This document shows positions 61,258 to 64,000 of a DNA stretch of 64,000 bases, piece by piece. Below the pieces are notes generated by a model, which made no database searches, had not been told where the DNA came from, and saw only the letters and a program-made list of their open reading frames with translations. This DNA comes from Brachionus rotundiformis (taxonomy: Eukaryota > Rotifera > Eurotatoria > Ploima > Brachionidae). Every line of letters begins with the position of its first letter. The first letter of the stretch is position 1. Both the position numbers and the translations under genes were made by a program. The stretch covers positions 2,308,120 to 2,372,119 of the forward strand of contig JAESIW010000020.1 in assembly GCA_016802295.1 (NCBI GenBank). Direction: 5' to 3'.

Positions 61258-62643
61258 TATAATTGTTTTTTATTGTTATAAATAAAATTAATCTTTTATA
61301 AATATTATCTTTTGAAATTAAGAAAAAATATATAAGAATAGAATAAAAATTTTTTAATAATTAAATAAACTAAACAATTAACAAAATAGATTATTGAAGA
61401 GATTATTGAAATATAGAATAATAATAATGAATGTCAATAATGTATAATCAGTAAATAAAGTAGTCTACGGTAAACCCAAGTTTGCCATAAATTCTTACCA
61501 AAAAATCATGATAGTAATTTTTCCTATTTATCTAAAATATTTTGAGGAAATGCTCAATCTTCGGGAAGCATCACAAACAAAGCATCTCCTAAATAAACTG
61601 ACTCTAGAAAAAATCTAGGAAAAATAAAAATCAAAGTTTTAAAACAAAATATTTGTATATAAAAATCCTTTGTTATTTTATTAGATATATTTTAGTAATT
61701 AAAAAATATCAACTTTTTTTAATTCTATTTTTTTATTATAAAATACAATCTTTAGCTTGAAATTTTAAAGCATGAAACGAATCTCAGTTATTTATTAGGA
61801 TCTTAATATCTGAATTCAATTTAACTCAAAAAAATATAAAATTATTTTTAGAAGTTTAAATAATTAGTCACCTACATTTCACATTTATTATTAAAGACTG
61901 CTAAACGACTTCAATATTTGCAGTGCATGATTTATGCTAGTCATTCTTTTTTTTAAATAAAAAATTCCTATTTATTTTTATCTATTAATTAAACATTGCT
62001 CATACTTAAATAAAGCAAGATACAATTTAATTTCTATAAAATTGTAAAATACTATGTTATTACCATAAAAAGCAGTAACAGCAATTACTGTCAATAGTTT
62101 TAAGGCTCAAAATGATAGGAAAATATTCAAACTAAATTCATGGAGACTGCAATAGCCCTAATGACTAAGCGCAACTCTTGATATACCGCAGAAACTACTA
62201 ACACTCATATTACTACTAATGTATATGAAATTACCACAATTTTTAATCAACCTCTGATCAATTAATTAGGTACCAATAAATCAATTAAAAACCATATTAT
62301 AAAAAAAGAAGTAACCATGTCTACTTAAATTATTTGATAATTTTTAGTTTTAAATTTGAGAATTTGAAAAGTTAATTAATCAAAAAAAATATTTTTAAGA
62401 TAATAAATTTATTTTTGAGTACTAGTTTAGAAGAAATATTTTTAACTGATGCCTACGATTTCTTGATTTCAATTGAATTTTAAATTAACAAAATATTTTT
62501 TTCTAATCAAGCAAATTTAATGTAAAAAAAATTAAGAATATGTTTTTTTAATAATTAACAATTAAATGAATTCGTAAAATTTTTATTAATTAATTCACCA
62601 TAAAAAAATATTAGCAAAAAATACTTAATTAAATAATAAACTG
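61258..62643. other. intergenic region between convergent genes
   Basis: An AATAAA at 61281-61286, 24 bases after the G alpha stop, is a good poly(A) candidate for that gene. The rest is AT-rich and without frames or repeats I can support; it ends at the IQCA stop codon. Confidence 0.6.
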
Positions 62644-64000
62644 TTATTTCTTTTTTCCTTTAGCTCCCTTACCACCTTTACCACCTTTGCCTCCTTTGCC
62701 ACCATCTTCTTCATCGGCAGCTGCTTTGGCTCGCTTGTTTCCCAAAGGAGTTTTAGACCACCATTTTTTAAACGATTCTTCTTCATCAACATAAATTGGA
62801 TCATTTCTTGCTAATGCTGGTATAAACTCAAATGCTTGTAGCGGTTTATTTTGTTGCTGACTTATTCTTCTTTCGCTCAAAACTTCTTTAACTGCAGCTA
62901 ATATATAACCAGGCGTATAGCCATCAGAAACTTTTGCCAATGAACTCAAGTCTAATGAATCAGTGATTATACCGTTGTTTTTGGCTATAAAACTTTTCCA
63001 CAATACTTGAATAATTTAAAATTGTAAAATTTAATCAAAAAAATATTTTTGATAACCCACAATATCTTGAAGCATAATCTGGCCTTGGTATCATAATAAT
63101 GCTCGAATATTGTTTGCACAAAGGCTTTACTGGTGCATCAAATGGAGATCCAGTAGTTCCAATTAGCAAAAATCGACTATCTTGTTTGATGGTTTTTAAA
63201 AATTTTGGCAAAACTTTTTTCAATCGTTTTGGATCAAGCTTTTAGAAAATAAGTTTGTGTTTTAATCAAATAAATGTATTCATAATATACCTCTTTGTCA
63301 GCTTTGGGTAGTTTTTTGACAAATTGCTTCTCACAGTTATTGATTAATATTACTGTTGGCTGTAAAGCTTTGCCAACTTTGGATACCAAATGCATGAGCA
63401 TTTTGAGACCATCTTTTCCCGGATATTTGCCTAGGATGTTCGCTGCTGACAAGTCGAACACTGTAGCGCCTGTTTCAAAAGCAATTATGTGAGAGAGCAT
63501 CTTTTTGCCACAGCCTCTTGGTCCTGTGATTAGTAATGACTTGACCAGTGGAGCTTTTTCGTGAATAGCCTCGGATCCAAGCGGCAAAATGCCATACAAT
63601 GCTGCAAGATGTCTAACATCGGTCAATGAAGGCATAGGCTCAATTCCAGCTTGACGCAAAGTTGTTCCTAAATAGCTAAAATCTCCTTCAAAATCGCTCA
63701 AACTGTTAGACTCCGGTTTAATTATAATGCCTTGTTCAACTAACTCTGTAAATAATTCCGTAATTGTTCTATCAGGTGTCAAGTCCTTCTCTTTCTTCTT
63801 CTTTTTTCCTTTTTTCTTTTTGCTTTTCTTTTTTTTCTTTTTCTTATCTTTAGATTTATCTATCGCTGCCTTAAGATTTTTTAGCTCCTCTCTCATTAGT
63901 TCATCAACTTCAAGACGAATCGCCTCCTCAACCTCTAGTCTTTTCTCCTCTTTGATCAATTCAGCATCATACGCTTGATTCAGCGACGAGTCCTTTTTTC
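62644..64000 (-). CDS. IQCA1: IQ motif and AAA domain-containing protein (DRC11), 3' part
   Basis: Three terminal exons on the - strand join in phase: 64000-63291 (open to the window edge), 63238-63061 and 63005-62644, giving about 415 residues; the N-terminal half lies outside. An acidic/lysine-rich segment (poly-Lys at about 63770-63860 of the window) precedes the AAA domain. Its P-loop is GPRGCGKK, with Lys where Ser/Thr is usual, and its Walker B position reads VILINNCEK, both as in the IQCA family. IPRPDYASRY, LWKSFIAKNNG, DGYTPGYILAAVKEVL and ESFKKWWSKTPLGNKR are family hallmarks. The C-terminus is a GGK repeat and KKK. IQCA1 is subunit 11 of the nexin-dynein regulatory complex in motile cilia and flagella, which fits a ciliated animal. 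ATPase activity is doubtful from the altered motifs. Confidence 0.93.

Noticed and set aside
1..64000. CRISPR arrays, bacterial operons or phage genes
   Set aside because: No regularly spaced identical repeats are present, and the genes are intron-containing metazoan genes.

Overview
The window is nuclear DNA of an AT-rich, compact invertebrate genome (about a quarter to 30% G+C by eye). It shows spliceosomal introns with GT..AG ends, mostly 46-70 bp, and unmistakably metazoan genes: an Mnx/HB9 homeobox gene, pecanex, a heterotrimeric G-protein alpha subunit, Mediator MED17 and the ciliary protein IQCA/DRC11. Gene content and composition suit a lophotrochozoan or gnathiferan animal. A monogonont rotifer (Brachionus-like) is my best guess, as an inference rather than a demonstration.

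Layout, left to right. (1) 3-10012, + strand: the 3' four exons of an RNF213-like giant AAA+/RING/RZ-finger ubiquitin ligase, cut by the left edge. (2) 11820-14795, - strand: a single-exon LRR + FN3 transmembrane receptor. (3) 14796-27431: a 12.6-kb gene desert with two clusters of short palindromic repeats, a tetranucleotide repeat and a decayed LINE-like tail. (4) 27432-33497, - strand: a tight cluster of two tandem NPC2/ML-domain genes, UDP-glucose pyrophosphorylase (4 exons) and the Golgi protein ZFPL1 (5 exons). (5) 35269-35781, - strand: a small unknown protein. (6) 37538-40959, + strand: MED17 in 10 exons. (7) 40960-45912: a repeat-rich interval with a LINE 3' fragment and dispersed repeats. 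(8) 45913-47528, + strand: Mnx in 2 exons. (9) 47529-50675: non-coding, with stem-loops and another possible retrotransposon tail. (10) 50676-57647, - strand: pecanex in 5 exons. (11) 58031-58697, - strand: C1D, the nuclear exosome cofactor. (12) 59880-61257, + strand: a divergent G alpha subunit. (13) 62644-64000, - strand: the 3' end of IQCA, cut by the right edge.

Exon joins were worked out by hand from open frames, family resemblance and GT/AG sites. For every complete gene the exon lengths sum to a multiple of three with matching phases, which is good internal support, but no transcript data were used. The genes do not form one pathway; housekeeping genes sit close together, while the LRR receptor and Mnx have large non-coding flanks. 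I found no convincing new multi-gene system. The most unusual items are the G alpha subunit with altered nucleotide-binding boxes and no N-terminal myristoylation site, the ML-domain paralogue that lost its proline-rich loop, the all-cysteine RING of the RNF213 homologue, and the desert with palindrome clusters.
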